NCBI RefSeq assembly: GCF_910591885.1
Contig: NC_063283.1
Location: 6,123,001-6,187,000 of the forward strand
DNA length: 64,000 nucleotides
Reading direction: 5' to 3'
Source: Bombus terrestris
Lineage: Eukaryota > Arthropoda > Insecta > Hymenoptera > Apidae
In this document: one piece after another, positions 37,761 to 49,979 of the stretch
How the letters are laid out: every line of letters starts with the position of its first letter
How positions within the stretch are numbered: the stretch's first letter is position 1
Program-made: the position numbers and the translations under genes
Notes under the pieces: model-generated
The model's input: only the letters and a program-made list of their open reading frames with translations
Database searches by the model: none
What the model was told of the DNA's origin: nothing

Positions 37761-38225
37761 AACTTTCCAACCCCTAAAATCCAACTTTATTACCAAATGC
37801 ACGATAAATGTAACCAAACATTTTCTAGCCCGAAAAATTCAGGACTTAAAATATACCGTTGTAAAAGATACGTCAAGAAATTTCACTGGACCATATCGAA
37901 AGACTAAAAGCAACGCGCAGAAAGTTTTCTCCCCTCTTTACTTTCGTTTACACGAAGCGACGTCGTTCTTTGAGATATTTTCTCAATGCGCGCACGCATA
38001 AACGTTCAACCCTTAAAATCAAATAACCTTACAAAATACACAATAAATGTAATCAAACATTTCCTAAACCTAAACATTCCGAACTTAAAATATACCGTCG
38101 TAGACAATGTTTAGAAAACTGATTAGTTCTACCGAATCGTTGGTAAAAAGTAAAAGCGGAGTGCAAACAGTTTTCTCCTTTCTTCACTTGACAACACGGC
38201 GGGACGTTGTTCTTCGAGGAAACCT
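37761..38225. repeat. Diverged tandem duplication, ~240-bp period
   Basis: The unit at about 37761-37985 is repeated at about 38001-38225. Shared landmarks in order are CCTAAAATC/CCTTAAAATC, ATAAATGTAA.CAAACATTT, CTTAAAATATACCGT, AGTTTTCTCC and GACGT.GTTCTT. Offsets are 239-246 bp, so a few indels have accumulated. No coding capacity is conserved between the copies. Confidence 0.8.
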
Positions 38226-38599
38226 CTGAAGAATAACGTGTCATCGGCTGGTGGACGCGTCACGGACAGCTGACCGATATTCGAAGGTCGTTTTTGTGCC
38301 CTTTCTCTTTCAAGGCTTGCAGTAGTCGACCGGTACCCGGCTTGCAAAACAGAATTCACGTCACTTCGTGAACAGAAAGGGGCGCCATGTCAGGCTCCTG
38401 TTTCAACTGGATTTTCACTGACTCGTTGTATGCTTCCCTGAGGTGAAAAATACCTCGTAAATCACCGGATTGTTGCGACTGTTACAATTGATTTGTTGGA
38501 GAAAACAGTGGCAAAATTGCTGGTAATAATGGCGTCACAGAAAAGTGATCAGTAGGGGGTCATCTCTGCTGTAATAAACGTCCAAATTTTCTTTGAAAA

Positions 38600-39720
38600 T
38601 TCTCTCGAAACGTTTCTCTTATTTACACGACTAACGCGGACTCAGATGTACCTGCAAATGTTCGCTTAAGTTTTATTATAGTTCAATTATTGCAGCGATT
38701 CTATTTGTTTCGGTTACTTATGAAGCTTCGTTTGCTTATTGTATTTCATGATTTATTGTACTTCTGGGCTGAAACTTATGTTGAATGTATTTGAAGTATA
38801 TCGATGATTTATTTATTTTGTGTAAGGGATGTTAAATTGTGCAAGGCAACCGGATGATTGAAATGGTTTATTAGCTGATTACTTAAGGAAACAGCAAAAT
38901 AATTATGGTACTTTTATTAATCACTACTAATTACTGATAATTAAGGAACTTTGTTTTATGAATAATTTTAATCATCTGTAATTAGAACCTCGGCTGTTTC
39001 TGAGGAAAAGGAGTTATTACGTAATTGATATTACATCTTTTTTAATTTAATTGGAGATTTAATACAAAATTTGTTCACCCTGTGTAATATTGTTGGCGAT
39101 AAACTTCGATATAACTTTGAAGCAACGTAAAGTATCTCGTTAAAAAGATATTAAATTCCAAGATTACGTAAATACTTGTCCTGTGGATAGTGCGACGCTT
39201 GTTTATTTTTGGTAGAATGGAATTTAATTACGAAATTTACGGGTAAAAGAACTTACAGGATTTATTATAGCTGTGTACAGCAGAATATCATAATGTGATA
39301 AAGTTAATTTTTAAAAGCTAATATACGATAATAAAGTTGACATTCGTAATCTTTAAACTTTATAAGAACTACTTTGCTATTTCAGAAGCTCTTCACTTTC
39401 AACTAATTCGTTCTCAGGACTATAAACCAAACGAGAAAAATTCATTTAAATCGATGGAAAGTCTAATGCGATTAATTCAAGTAACGATCTAAAATTCTTA
39501 CAATACTTATTATTAAATTAGTATACTATATATCGTATTGCAAATAATGAAAATCACTTATGTTCTTTTCAAATCCTCTAATCGTCTCGAAATTCTCACC
39601 GAACATACGTCCATCCACGAACATCAAACGTCCCTAAAACACACGATAGTAAACTTCCGAATGTACTTAGGACTCAATCCCTCAAAAACGGTCTCCACCC
39701 CTGGTATTTTCCAGTGTAGT
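38600..39720. other. AT-rich block, nothing recognisable
   Basis: AT-rich sequence without repeats or reading frames of note. Confidence 0.45.
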
Positions 39721-39728
39721 TCATTTTT

Positions 39729-39786
39729 ATCTAGTCTAGCTCGTCCTAGTCTAGCCTAGCTCATCCTTGTCTAATCTAGCTCATAT
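39729..39786. repeat. ~20-bp tandem repeat, 3 copies
   Basis: Three units of the type TAGTCTAGCCTAGCTCATCC (39729-39746 shortened, 39747-39766, 39767-39786), each also containing smaller CTAG repeats. Confidence 0.8.
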
Positions 39787-39819
39787 TTACCGGCTCTCGA
39801 ACAATAGAACGCCTCTGTT

Positions 39820-40360
39820 GCAACCGTGTTGCGGCTACTTAAGTCTTAAAGAAGAAAGGATAGAATAGGAGGCGGGAAAAAACAAGAAAGGAAAAAAGGA
39901 TCTGCCGGAAAAATCGCCACGTCCGTGACTGACGTGACTCGTCACGGTTCCCGGTTCGCATACATTCGACGACGCGATTCCTCGGAACCGTCAGCCAGGG
40001 AAACACGGCCGTTTCACTCGGACGCGCGACCAATCGGCCCGCACAAATATTTAGGCCGACCCTGCGAAGGTCCCTAACTTCTGTGTTTACCGTTTAACCC
40101 GGCCGTCGCACAGTAGTTGGCCCCTTTTCAAAGCCTCGAGCAGGGCCAGCACCGTGAAGAATCGCGAATCTGATTGCGTCCACTTGTACGCTCGGCGATC
40201 CGTGACGACTTCTCAATAAATCTGCAAAAGGAACGGCCGCTTCCGTCCCTCCCATTCGTCTCACCTCGAGGACAACGTTGCTTCCACGTCCTTGGAGTTC
40301 GATTTTTGTTGCGAATTTGGCTCTGATTCCCCGAGATTTCACGCTTGTTTCGTTATATGT
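39820..40360. promoter_or_regulatory. GC/CpG-rich islet
   Basis: CpG-dense stretch with a purine run at 39850-39900 and GC-rich sequence to 40340. The minus-strand frame over 40094-40372 begins at a TTG codon and has no family resemblance. Confidence 0.2.
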
Positions 40361-40710
40361 TGCGACATGCAATTATAAAAGCACGATAAATTCTTAATTC
40401 TTAGAGAGGATGCAAGGTACAATGGAACAAAATCTGATTAGAAAATCGAACAGTTAAATCGTAAGAGTTATTATCATGATCTCATTTTATCGTATGTTGA
40501 GCTCAATTTTTAGCGCGTTTTTAAATATGACGTACTATGGCGAATAAGAGAAATCTTATTGTTAAATAATATTAAATAAATATAAAAGTATTAAATCAAT
40601 TTCTTCGTTAGAACAGCCAAAAAGGATCGACTGTAGAAATACCTACTACCTGAAATTAATTAGCGTACACGTGTCTCCTCTGCTGATTCACGGTTCTCTC
40701 TAAAGCAACG

Positions 40711-41000
40711 TTCTCGATAACTAATGAATAGTTATAACGCAATTGCCTCATGGAATTGTCATTGGTATAATGGCGACTGCAAAACGCTTATGGTTCTATA
40801 TAGAACGAAGGAGAAGAGATAGAACAAGCAAGAGAGGGAAGAGGATCGAGGGATATTCTCGATAACTAATTAATAGTTGTAACACAATCGCCTGATGAAA
40901 TTATTATTGTTACAATAGCGACTACGAGACACTTATGATTCTAAATAGAATCAAGGAGGAAAGTTAGAAGAAGAAGAAGAAGGAAGAGAATCGAAATGGG
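40711..41000. repeat. 145-bp tandem duplication, moderately diverged
   Basis: TTCTCGATAACTAATGAATAG at 40711 recurs at 40856 with one change, and similarity continues through the unit (GTTATAACGCAATTGCCT versus GTTGTAACACAATCGCCT; GGTTCTATATAGAACGAAGG versus GATTCTAAATAGAATCAAGG). Each unit ends in a purine-rich run. Age is intermediate between the 122-bp pair at 44.3 kb and the 240-bp pair at 37.8 kb. Confidence 0.88.
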
Positions 41001-41705
41001 TGAGGCTGTTATGCACATCATGATCGCGTTATGATCGCCATAAGATTTTACAGCGGTCATAACGGGGCCCCAGGCTTTATTGTTGGCCGGACAGCTTGGC
41101 AAAAAGCATGGTTGGCCTGTCTTCACGGTTGCGCCGGGGTCTCTGGGTCTCTGTAAATTCAACCTGGTTAGGCTGCGGATCTCCTCACGACCGTGTCTCT
41201 CCGACAAATATTACCCCGGGGCCGAAGATAAATAAAAATGTTTATTCTTTTTTCCTTTATTTTCATTTTTCTTCACTTTGTTCCATTCTCTCGTCCCCCG
41301 TTACCGCAATTTCATTCTGTCTCTCGGACGGAAGACGCTTCTCTGTGTTCTAAAATAGCATTGTCGACGAAGGTAACGAGAATTTAGATTTGCAAAAATA
41401 TTTGGTGAGAATGGAACATTTACGAATGATCGTAAGACCGCGAATAAAGACGGAATTTGTTTGGATTTGCGATAATGTTTTTGGAAAATGATGAAACATT
41501 TGCGAATAATCGTAGGACGAATAGGGGCGAATAGGGAGGGTCATTTCAGGATTAGACGAAGGTTCGTTTTGGGGGAAAGTGTAATATTTCTGAATCGTTA
41601 TAATATTGCACGTAGGAATGGGATCAATTCGAGTTGAAATAAATATTTGGCGATGAAATGAGACATTCGAGACTCTTATTACGAGTTATTTGTTGAAAAG
41701 ATCGA

Positions 41706-41720
41706 GGTTAGGTTAGGTTA
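41706..41720. repeat. Interstitial (TTAGG)n telomere-like motif, 3 copies
   Basis: GGTTAGGTTAGGTTA matches the canonical insect telomere repeat TTAGG. Three copies could be chance or a repair scar; it supports an insect other than flies. Confidence 0.7.
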
Positions 41721-42299
41721 GTTTCAGAGGTTAAGATTAGGAGTACACATTATTACTATATGTAAGAAATCTAAGACAATTTCATTGAATTTGATTACTG
41801 CGCGTAAGGAGTGATGTTCTATATTCTTTATTTAAAAAATGCTTGGATTATATAAACTGGTTTCTTCTCGAATTGCATAACGATTTTCATGGTAGAGTGT
41901 CTTTGGACATTTTTATTTATCTTAAATTTTAATATTTTATTTATGGATATTATACGATACTACGTTATTCCATAAATGTTTAACACACACATTTATTTGT
42001 TATAACTATCCGATTAACTCTATAAAACTAGCTAACTTTATAAAATAATGAGAAATATGCAAAGTATCTAAATATCTTTGTATATCGTAATATCTTCATA
42101 ATTTTCACAACTTTCTCCCAAATATAAATCGTTTAAACTATAAGATATGAAAGGAAAACATAATACAGAACGCTTGTCTATCCGACAAGCTTCAAGGCGA
42201 ACAATTAATCAAACCCGAAGTTCAACTCTATTCTACCTACTTTGAAAACCACAAAAAGCGTCTTCCACCTCGATCAAATTTAAAGATCACCGTAAAGGC

Positions 42300-42680
42300 C
42301 CGTGACTGCGTGACAGACTGGCGCCAGTCGATTTTTCAAGCAAAATCGGTGATTCGACGATGATAGGGGGGAGGGGGATGGGGATGGGTGACAGGTTACC
42401 TCGAACGACGGATTCCTGGACGTCGATCCGGCCACACGACCGTCATTTTTTTATTTACACGTACGTCACAATAGTCTGGCTGGCAGGCGTGATAAATCCT
42501 GGTAATGGTCGGTCATCAATCTGGCAGGAATTACGCGCACCGCACGTTCCCTTCGACAATGGGCCCACACGGAGTTAGCTACGAGAATGGCTACCCAAGC
42601 TCGACAATGGGCCCTATTAATAAACCGCGGTATTAACAAAGAAACACGGCCCTCTTTGTTATTAAACGGCTCGCAAAGTA
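42300..42680. promoter_or_regulatory. CpG-rich islet with clustered Sox-like HMG sites
   Basis: The 13-mer CGACAATGGGCCC occurs at 42554-42566 and again at 42602-42614; each contains the Sox-like ACAATGG. Just downstream AACAAAG (42635-42641) and its reverse complement CTTTGTT (42654-42660) form a converging pair of HMG sites. Four HMG-type sites within about 105 bp, plus ATTAATAAA, suggest an enhancer. Function inferred only. Confidence 0.35.
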
Positions 42681-43619
42681 CCTGGAGTTAACTAAAATCT
42701 CTCGATACTATCGATTTTTCATTGATTCGTCCGTAGTACCGATATCTCGTTTCTTGTACTCCTAATCTTCTGTCTTTCGTTTCCTTAATTCGATTCGCTT
42801 CTTGGTATTAGATTGAGATAATGGCGAGTCGATTCGAATCGATTCGAAATAAGAAATAGATAGGTAGATTTGCGGATCTTTTGCCGCTATAGAATTATTC
42901 AAATAATTTTCTCGTTTTTTCATATTTTTTCTTGTTGGACCTGAAGTACCTATACGATATTTTTTTATTGTTTCACTGGTGTATTAACCCTATTACGATC
43001 TCCAACTTTTTGTGTTTTAAATTTGCGTTGCAACGGAAAGGAAGATTTTTGATGTTTTAAAAAGATTTCGCACATATAGTGGAAACAAAAAATCACGCGT
43101 ATCATCCCTTCTGACCTATAGGACGCAATAGGGCCAGAGCCTAGTGACATCTCGTAATTAGTTTCTTACGCCGTTTCACGTTTTTCATGAAATTTATGAA
43201 ATGTTTAAAAATGTCCACTTTCCTAAGTGGAAAGTCGTTTGATTAATTAAATTCTATAATAAATGCTTTGCTTTGGATACTTTATACACGAGCACTTTTT
43301 ACGTATTGTATTATCCTGTAGATCTTTTTATATCCTGTAGATTCTTGGCACCTTAAATTCTCCAAAAATGCATAAATAATCTACTCATAATTATACTATA
43401 AATAAAATTCGTATTTTTATAAACCCAATTAGACAAATGGGATCTAACTAGAAACTCGTTTCATCCACCGAATATCATAACAAGCGCTGTACTTTGAATA
43501 CTTTGCACATCTTTGTACATTCGTGTACCTCATCTACAAATGCTTTTCCCCGCAATACGCAAATCTGATTATTCCGTGTAAAGTACACGATTGAATTCCA
43601 AGCAGTCCAAGTCCACGTG

Positions 43620-44260
43620 ACTCGAACAACCCTACTTTGCTACGTCTTGAAGAGGCTCTCCGAAGACTCTCATTTATATTCCTCGTGCCTTGTATTGGTA
43701 TAGTCGCGCGGATTCCTCGCGAGTCAGCGCTCATCGAATTCCGGGCCGGTGCGTGTGGCTCGCGTGTTTTTCGCGATGTTATTGGCAGTCGATCGATCTT
43801 TAACCGGGCTTTACCGGCGCCGAATAGGTAGCCAGGTTCCCTGTTCCGAATGGAAAGGTAGCGAAGCATGGGACGCGCGGCGGGTTCGAAGCAGGCTGCA
43901 ACACACAGGGGAGAAAGAAGCATTGGCCTGGCAAAGTGTTTAAGAGCGTTATCTTCCCGGCTATTAGTCTTTCTTGGTGTGTGGCCTCCGGTCTCACCGG
44001 TCCTCCTGGCCCCGGAGAGCACGAGCTCGTGGAAGGGTTAAGTTTAAGTAGCCCCCCCTCCCACCTATCTCGGCTCACCATCTACACCCCGGGAGAGATT
44101 CATGGAGAGGATCAAGCAGCCGAGAGAGATGGAGAAAGACAGAGGAAGAGCGCGGTTAGGGATCTCGCGTGAAGATCGACGGGAATTCCGTCGCGTACCC
44201 CTTACGCCGGGGATGCTTCGCAGTTTGATGGAATTTCGCGGCACCCCGCCTGATCAAGTA
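43620..44260. promoter_or_regulatory. GC/CpG-rich islet
   Basis: GC-rich DNA with overlapping frames on both strands (up to 162 codons on minus, which starts from a non-ATG codon). No domain is recognisable. A purine-rich run lies at about 44090-44155. Probably non-coding. Confidence 0.22.
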
Positions 44261-44338
44261 CACGCTGAATATTTATGCTCGTGTATATGGGTATTAAAAC
44301 ACACGCTGCCTTCATACGGCAGGCGTATAGTTAGTTTT

Positions 44339-44585
44339 AGATAGAGTAGAATTCTGGAAAATTTGCAAAAATTATTATTCGTAGGATTTGGGGGAGGAAC
44401 GTGACGAATCGAGGATCATTCGCATTGGGTTTTAATAATTTTCTAATTGTGTTTCCTACGAGCTAAAGTAGAATTCTGGAAAATTTGCAAAAATTATTAT
44501 TCGTAGGATTTGGGAGAGGAACGTGACGAATCGAGGATCATTCGCATTGGGTTTTAATAATTTTCTAATTGTGTTTCCTACGAGC
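44339..44585. repeat. 122-bp tandem duplication, nearly identical
   Basis: Copy 1 spans 44339-44460 and copy 2 spans 44461-44582, with the first bases of a further unit (AGC) after copy 2. Differences are confined to the first few bases of the unit and one base in the GGATTTGGGGGAGG/GGATTTGGGAGAGG stretch. The copies are in direct orientation without a spacer, so this is a recent tandem duplication and likely to vary in copy number between individuals. Confidence 0.97.
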
Positions 44586-44599
44586 GATGAAACACGTGG

Positions 44600-46360
44600 A
44601 TCGTACGTGTAAGGAAATGCTCATCGCCATGGGCTGACTCCATGTGACTCGTGAATGATGAAACGTGGATGGATTTCAGACGTGGAGAACGTAATTTTTA
44701 ATATCGTGCAATTTGGAGGATTGAGTTAACGGAGTAAGAAGAATTTATAAAAATGATAATGCATTGTGCGATTTAAGCAGCTCGATATATCGAAGTGGAA
44801 TGTGTGAGAAAATTGAAAAGATTTGAAGGAATTTGGGAAGAGAATCGGAAGAACGATAGAAGGCTTCGATTCGGGTCGCGCAAATCTTATGAAATCATCG
44901 TAGAATTTCACCGAATCTGTTGTTGAACGTTTTTTAAATATTAATCGCGTAGAAACTATGCACAGTATTACGTTCAATTGCTATACATGATATTACGTAG
45001 AAAACGTGTGTATACTTTCACTGCTACCATTTCAAACATTACACGGAATTATGCAGTCGTGTTTGCTCTGTTAATTCGCGATATACTTTTAATCGCGGCC
45101 TCGAATAAGAGAAGAAGAATTTCCGAGGGCAAACAGTATTCTACTGTGTCTGTGCATACTCTAATTGGCCACGGCGTGCCAATATAATTAGCGTGATCGG
45201 TAAAAACGCTTAAATTAAACTGATAAACAGCGAAGTTTACAGGTAGGATACAGCTACCGTCTACGCTTTACTAGGCTTTTCTACTGCTACACAGAAGGCT
45301 ATTCATCGTTTCAATTAACGTCGTCTTTGAAAGTAAAGCTCGGCTCCATTAATAACTAACGGGTGAACTCTAGAATCTGTGAACGCCGCTCACGTGATAA
45401 ACGATGCTTAACCACCGTGAGAATCCTAAGTGCAGTAGCTGGCACGCTGATTTTTCAAACGATTTGAAATGTGATTGTTCTACGATTTTACATAAAAGAA
45501 TACGATCCATTTTCAACTATTTTGTAAATATTAAAATGAAACATATTTAAAGTTAAACTATTCCGTCTCTTATTTTCTTTTACGAGCATCCCAAATTTTC
45601 TATAAGATTTAAATTCAAATTCTTATTAAGTGATAATTGCTGTTATTAATCGTAACTTCTATACACATTTTGGAATTGATCTTTTGACCAATATAATCGT
45701 GGTAATCATATGTCATTACGGTGTTAATGAAATTTCGAAATGTTTCATCGCTACACATACGACGTACGCGTAAAATTTGTTGTAGTCGGTGTTCAAATAC
45801 TTTCGCGAGTCGATGCAAGAGTCAAACTAACGTTACGATGAATACGTGTTTCGATAAATAAAACATCTGAAGAAATTCGATTCTCGTAAGAATCTACACG
45901 TTTCAGTTGACGTAATTCTAAGTCTTAAACACGAACAAAAATGCGAGATGCGCTTCAACAGCATGCGTGAGACAATCAAACGAATGTAGCATAAAAAGTA
46001 CCAAGAATAAACAAATTAAAATAAACAAATAACTTGCCCGATATAAAAAATGGACAATTTCAAAATCAAATTCTATTATTTATACAAAACTCTTTATCGC
46101 TGTAGAGTAAGAGCCTACATAAAACGAAAACCATTCCGAAACACGTTGATATGAAATTTATCAGGCAATTTTATGTCACGATCGTTCTATAATTTTATGT
46201 AAAAGATCATTTGTGTTTCGTAAGCGGCTATCTCCGAATCTCCTTTAACATTCAAATGAAAGTTGAAAATTAAAGTTAATCGACTGCGGATGCAGCGATA
46301 TGAAATTTTTCGTTGCTATCAGGCGACGTAATCTGGGAGAATAATCAATGTACGAGATCG
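44600..46360. other. AT-rich block, nothing recognisable
   Basis: AT-rich sequence with chance reading frames only; no repeat structure noticed. Confidence 0.45.
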
Positions 46361-46369
46361 GAGAGACCC

Positions 46370-46760
46370 CTGTTGCGCTTGGTATCTTGAAAACGCGTCA
46401 ACTGGTTCTTTTTCACGGGGCCCCGATAGATTACGGCCGAAGGGGAGAGGTTCGTTATAATTCCGCGGAGCCTGCACGAGCGGCATTAATTCAATTCTTC
46501 ACACTTGTACGAGCAAGCAGGTAGCGGCGCGTCTTGTCACGGGGAATTAAGATTAACATTCAGAAGCGGCGTGTACCGGAGGTCGTTAGCGATATTTACA
46601 AGTATGTACGGCCGAGCAATAAACTCGTTACTGCAGTTATCCCGGCCAACTGTAAAGCAATAATCGAGTCGTTATCCCGGTTGTAGGCGAGCATCCGAGT
46701 CGTTCACGACCAACACGTCCAAACGATCCGCGATGTCTCCTCAGCGTCGAACGCCTTACG
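46370..46760. promoter_or_regulatory. CpG-rich islet with mixed AT-core motifs
   Basis: CpG-rich DNA interspersed with ATTAATTCAATTC, GCAATAAA and repeated TTATCCCGG (about 46638 and 46673). This mix of CG-rich and homeodomain-like AT cores is typical of enhancers in hymenopteran developmental loci, by analogy. No coding signature. Confidence 0.25.
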
Positions 46761-47203
46761 TCACAACTTCGAGACACGTTGTTAAGGGTTCCACAGCCTA
46801 TTAGATGCTGACGATATCGTTAAGTCGAGTCGACGATGCAGACTGAGATGAACAAAGTGGACGATTATAGGCACAGAAGCTTCTGTGCTGTTTCACTGTT
46901 CGTAGATTGTTTGACGCTACAACTGTGTACCGACGATTAAGTCACAAAACAGAGAAACTCGTGTCTAAGAAAATCGCTTTTATTTAATGCCACAAGGTTT
47001 CGGCATACTGCGCGTTAGAACTATGAGGAGAAATGAAAGTAGAATTTACCAAGGATTTCTCAGATCTCAAGGAAATATTTGAAACACGAATTTCTATGAA
47101 GAATTATGAATTGGGTCGTTGTGGTTTGATACTTGTAACGTTAATACATATTTAATATAGGTACTCGAACTTAATTAATTAATAGTCTTATGATAAATAC
47201 AAC

Positions 47204-47234
47204 GGCGTGCCAATACTTTTTGTAGCACACTGTA
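47204..47234. mobile_element. Solo Tc1/mariner-like terminal repeat relic
   Basis: Read on the minus strand this begins TACAGTGTGCTACAAAAAGT and continues into ATTGGCACGCC, the form of Tc1/mariner inverted-repeat ends (TACAGT... then AAAAGTATTGG). The terminal TA fits the target site. I found no matching opposite end or transposase nearby, so at most a fragment or solo end remains. Confidence 0.4.
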
Positions 47235-47239
47235 AGGTG

Positions 47240-49780
47240 TATGCCTTGAATTTTAAAGGAGCATAGGTATTTCTCCGTGTCTTGTTTAAAGTAATATCAC
47301 AGCGGATCATTGTTGAACATGTTCAGTGTTAGGCACGAGATAGTACGGAATTTAGAAGCATTTAGAAACTTAACGATAAACGATTGTTCGAGAAAGTAAT
47401 TGATCTGTTTGCATTATCGTTTCAATTTCATGGCAAAATTGAAATTTTGCTTAATTTATTTGTTTGTCATCGGGAGGGGCAGAAATGATCCAACTTTCAA
47501 GAAATCCTTCACGCGTCAACGTTCTAAATTTAGTCGGTCCCGATCATAAAGGCGTAGTAGCGCCTCGAATCTGTTCTTACATCACCGGAATATACATACA
47601 TACGTTGACTTCTGTGAAAAGAAATGGAAATAAACTCTGCCCCTGCTATCGAATTAAAAAAACATTTACACGTCTGTTTCGATCGATGCGATAAAAGAAA
47701 AAAGAAAAGAAAAGAGAATGCTTCTTCAAACTGTATTAAAAGATGATTCAACAGCGATTAACCCAGTTCTAGTTTAAATTTAATCCAGGCTTTTGACTGT
47801 GTAACGAGGTCACGATGTTGCGAAATTATGGGAAGATCGAAGACAACTTTTTTGAAATGCGATTGCTGTTTTTCATCTCTCGATGGATTATAACATTTCG
47901 TTGCACGCTTCATCGAATCATCTGTCATTTAATAATCATATATCGGTAAAGTTGGAAATACGATTTTTAATAATATAAACTGGATTATTTATGTGAATAT
48001 CTTTTCCCAACTTTTTAATTCAAGTCAATCGAGTTAATCCTATTGCAAGAAATTATATTTCGTTAATTAGTTTCTAATGTGCTTTAAATCCTTCTTTATC
48101 TAATAAACCAATATAGGTATAAATTACCTAACATATCCGTGGAATCTAACATTTACAAAATTTGTGAAGCGAAATACCTTGGTATATTTTGCGATTCTTC
48201 CAAGAATATAATTTGGATACTGTCTGAAATTCCAGAAGAAGAAAAAGTGTAAAAAATTCGGAAGAAAGAGTATGTAAATCAACGAAAATTTCATCTCTGA
48301 AACGAAATTATCTCCGCTTCTCCGCATTTTCCAAATTTCTCTCATTTCCACAATTCGTCACGCGTTAACAGAGAACTCAAACAAGCCGCACGAAGCAAAT
48401 TTATATTCAGCAGGAGTTCACCGAAGGAGATCAAAGATAGGGCGGTTGATCCTTGGCGATTGGCTATTATGCCGACGAATCTGTCGAGGAGAAACAACGA
48501 AAGAGAACAGGAATGGCCATCGTGAGGCCACCGGTGAAACCACGTTTCACTTTCCACTACCAAAAGCAACATCGTTCATGTTGTACAAATACAAAAGCAA
48601 CAGGTGGTGAGTGGCTTTGGGTTTAGGTTACCGGTTCAGCTATTCACTTTTATTCATGACTTCAGAGACAGAGAGAAAGAGAGGAAGGGAGAGGAGAATG
48701 AGAAAAAGGGAGAAGGTGATATACGTACAAATCTACATTATTCGTGAGCCACTCGACCCTTCGAATTCCTTGCTTGGTCCACCTTCGAGACCCTCACAGG
48801 TTGCACACCCTGTGGTAATGCCTTTACAATAGAGTTAACGATCGGCTCACAACACTCGAGTGCGGTCGACATCGCCGCGAAACATGTCCGAGGTATCGAT
48901 ATCTGAGCTCTCAGTAGCAATAGCTTTGTATTTCGTGGACAGTTGAAGGGTTGAAATTAAGGGAGGTATTGCGTGAGCTAATCAGAAGCCAAACTGATCG
49001 ACCCCACTTCCTGAAATGTTCTTAATTTTCCTACCAAAATATATATATGTTTAATTTTCCTAAAATTGAACTATTGATCTCGATGGAGCGGTTTTAAGAT
49101 GACTCGTGTAGAGAGAAGGTTTCTTGTGGCGAGAGTAGTAGTGGCTTTTTAACGTTTTCGGACGTCAAGGTTTTTATCGATTACGCGAAAAATTTCGTTT
49201 TGCTGGTTACTAATAGTAGAAGCATAGCATTTTTGGTGTTTTTGTAAGGGAGGCGTAATGCAGTAAAATGTCAAGTCTTGTTGGTTAATAATTTATAAAA
49301 TAGTAGTATGTTTCGTACAGGTACCGGCACACGTGTTGGTTCGTATATATATCGACAGCATGTCATGAAAAAAAATGTCGTTTAAATTTATCACCGTAAT
49401 TGTCAGTGAGACAATCGCGCGATAAATATGTCCGATTAACACATCCGCTACTACCGACGCATTTAGTGTGTCAATTGAATTATTTGAGTACCTACCGACG
49501 CAACTGTTTTATTTCAAGCGATGCATGTTTCAAGAAAATAAATTAGAAATACGGATAAAGAAGAGAGCGCCGCAGGAGACATTAAAGGAAGATCGCTGCT
49601 CTCGTGAAAAATATGCAACTACGAAACGATTATCTCAATCTATTTCCGATCATAGGATCTTTCACACTCCATCTATACCAGAAATTCCAGTCCACCGTAT
49701 ATATCAGCCGAAAAACAATCAAAAGAAGTAAAAAACACGGAGGATCTATCGAAAACAACGGAGAATAGCCCCATCAGATT
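47240..49780. other. AT-rich block, nothing recognisable
   Basis: Mostly AT-rich with chance frames. A purine run (48665-48715) and moderately CpG-rich DNA at 48480-48900 have no clear function. Confidence 0.4.
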
Positions 49781-49979
49781 TGTCGCGACAGGCCGCGTCA
49801 GTGGCCCACGGTAGTAACATGATCACGGTCCGACATAATTAAAGTCCTCCGTCATCGGTATCTCCTTGGCATCGAGGAGTGGCTATCTCGTTGCTTTTCG
49901 TAAATTTTCGAACAGAATATTCCCTCGGTTACAAAAGTCGCATTTCGTCTCACCTCTTTCATCCTCGCCTTACCATTCC

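Noticed and set aside
43534..44022. 162-codon minus-strand frame
   Set aside because: Non-ATG start, GC-rich islet, no family resemblance, and overlapping open frames on the other strand.
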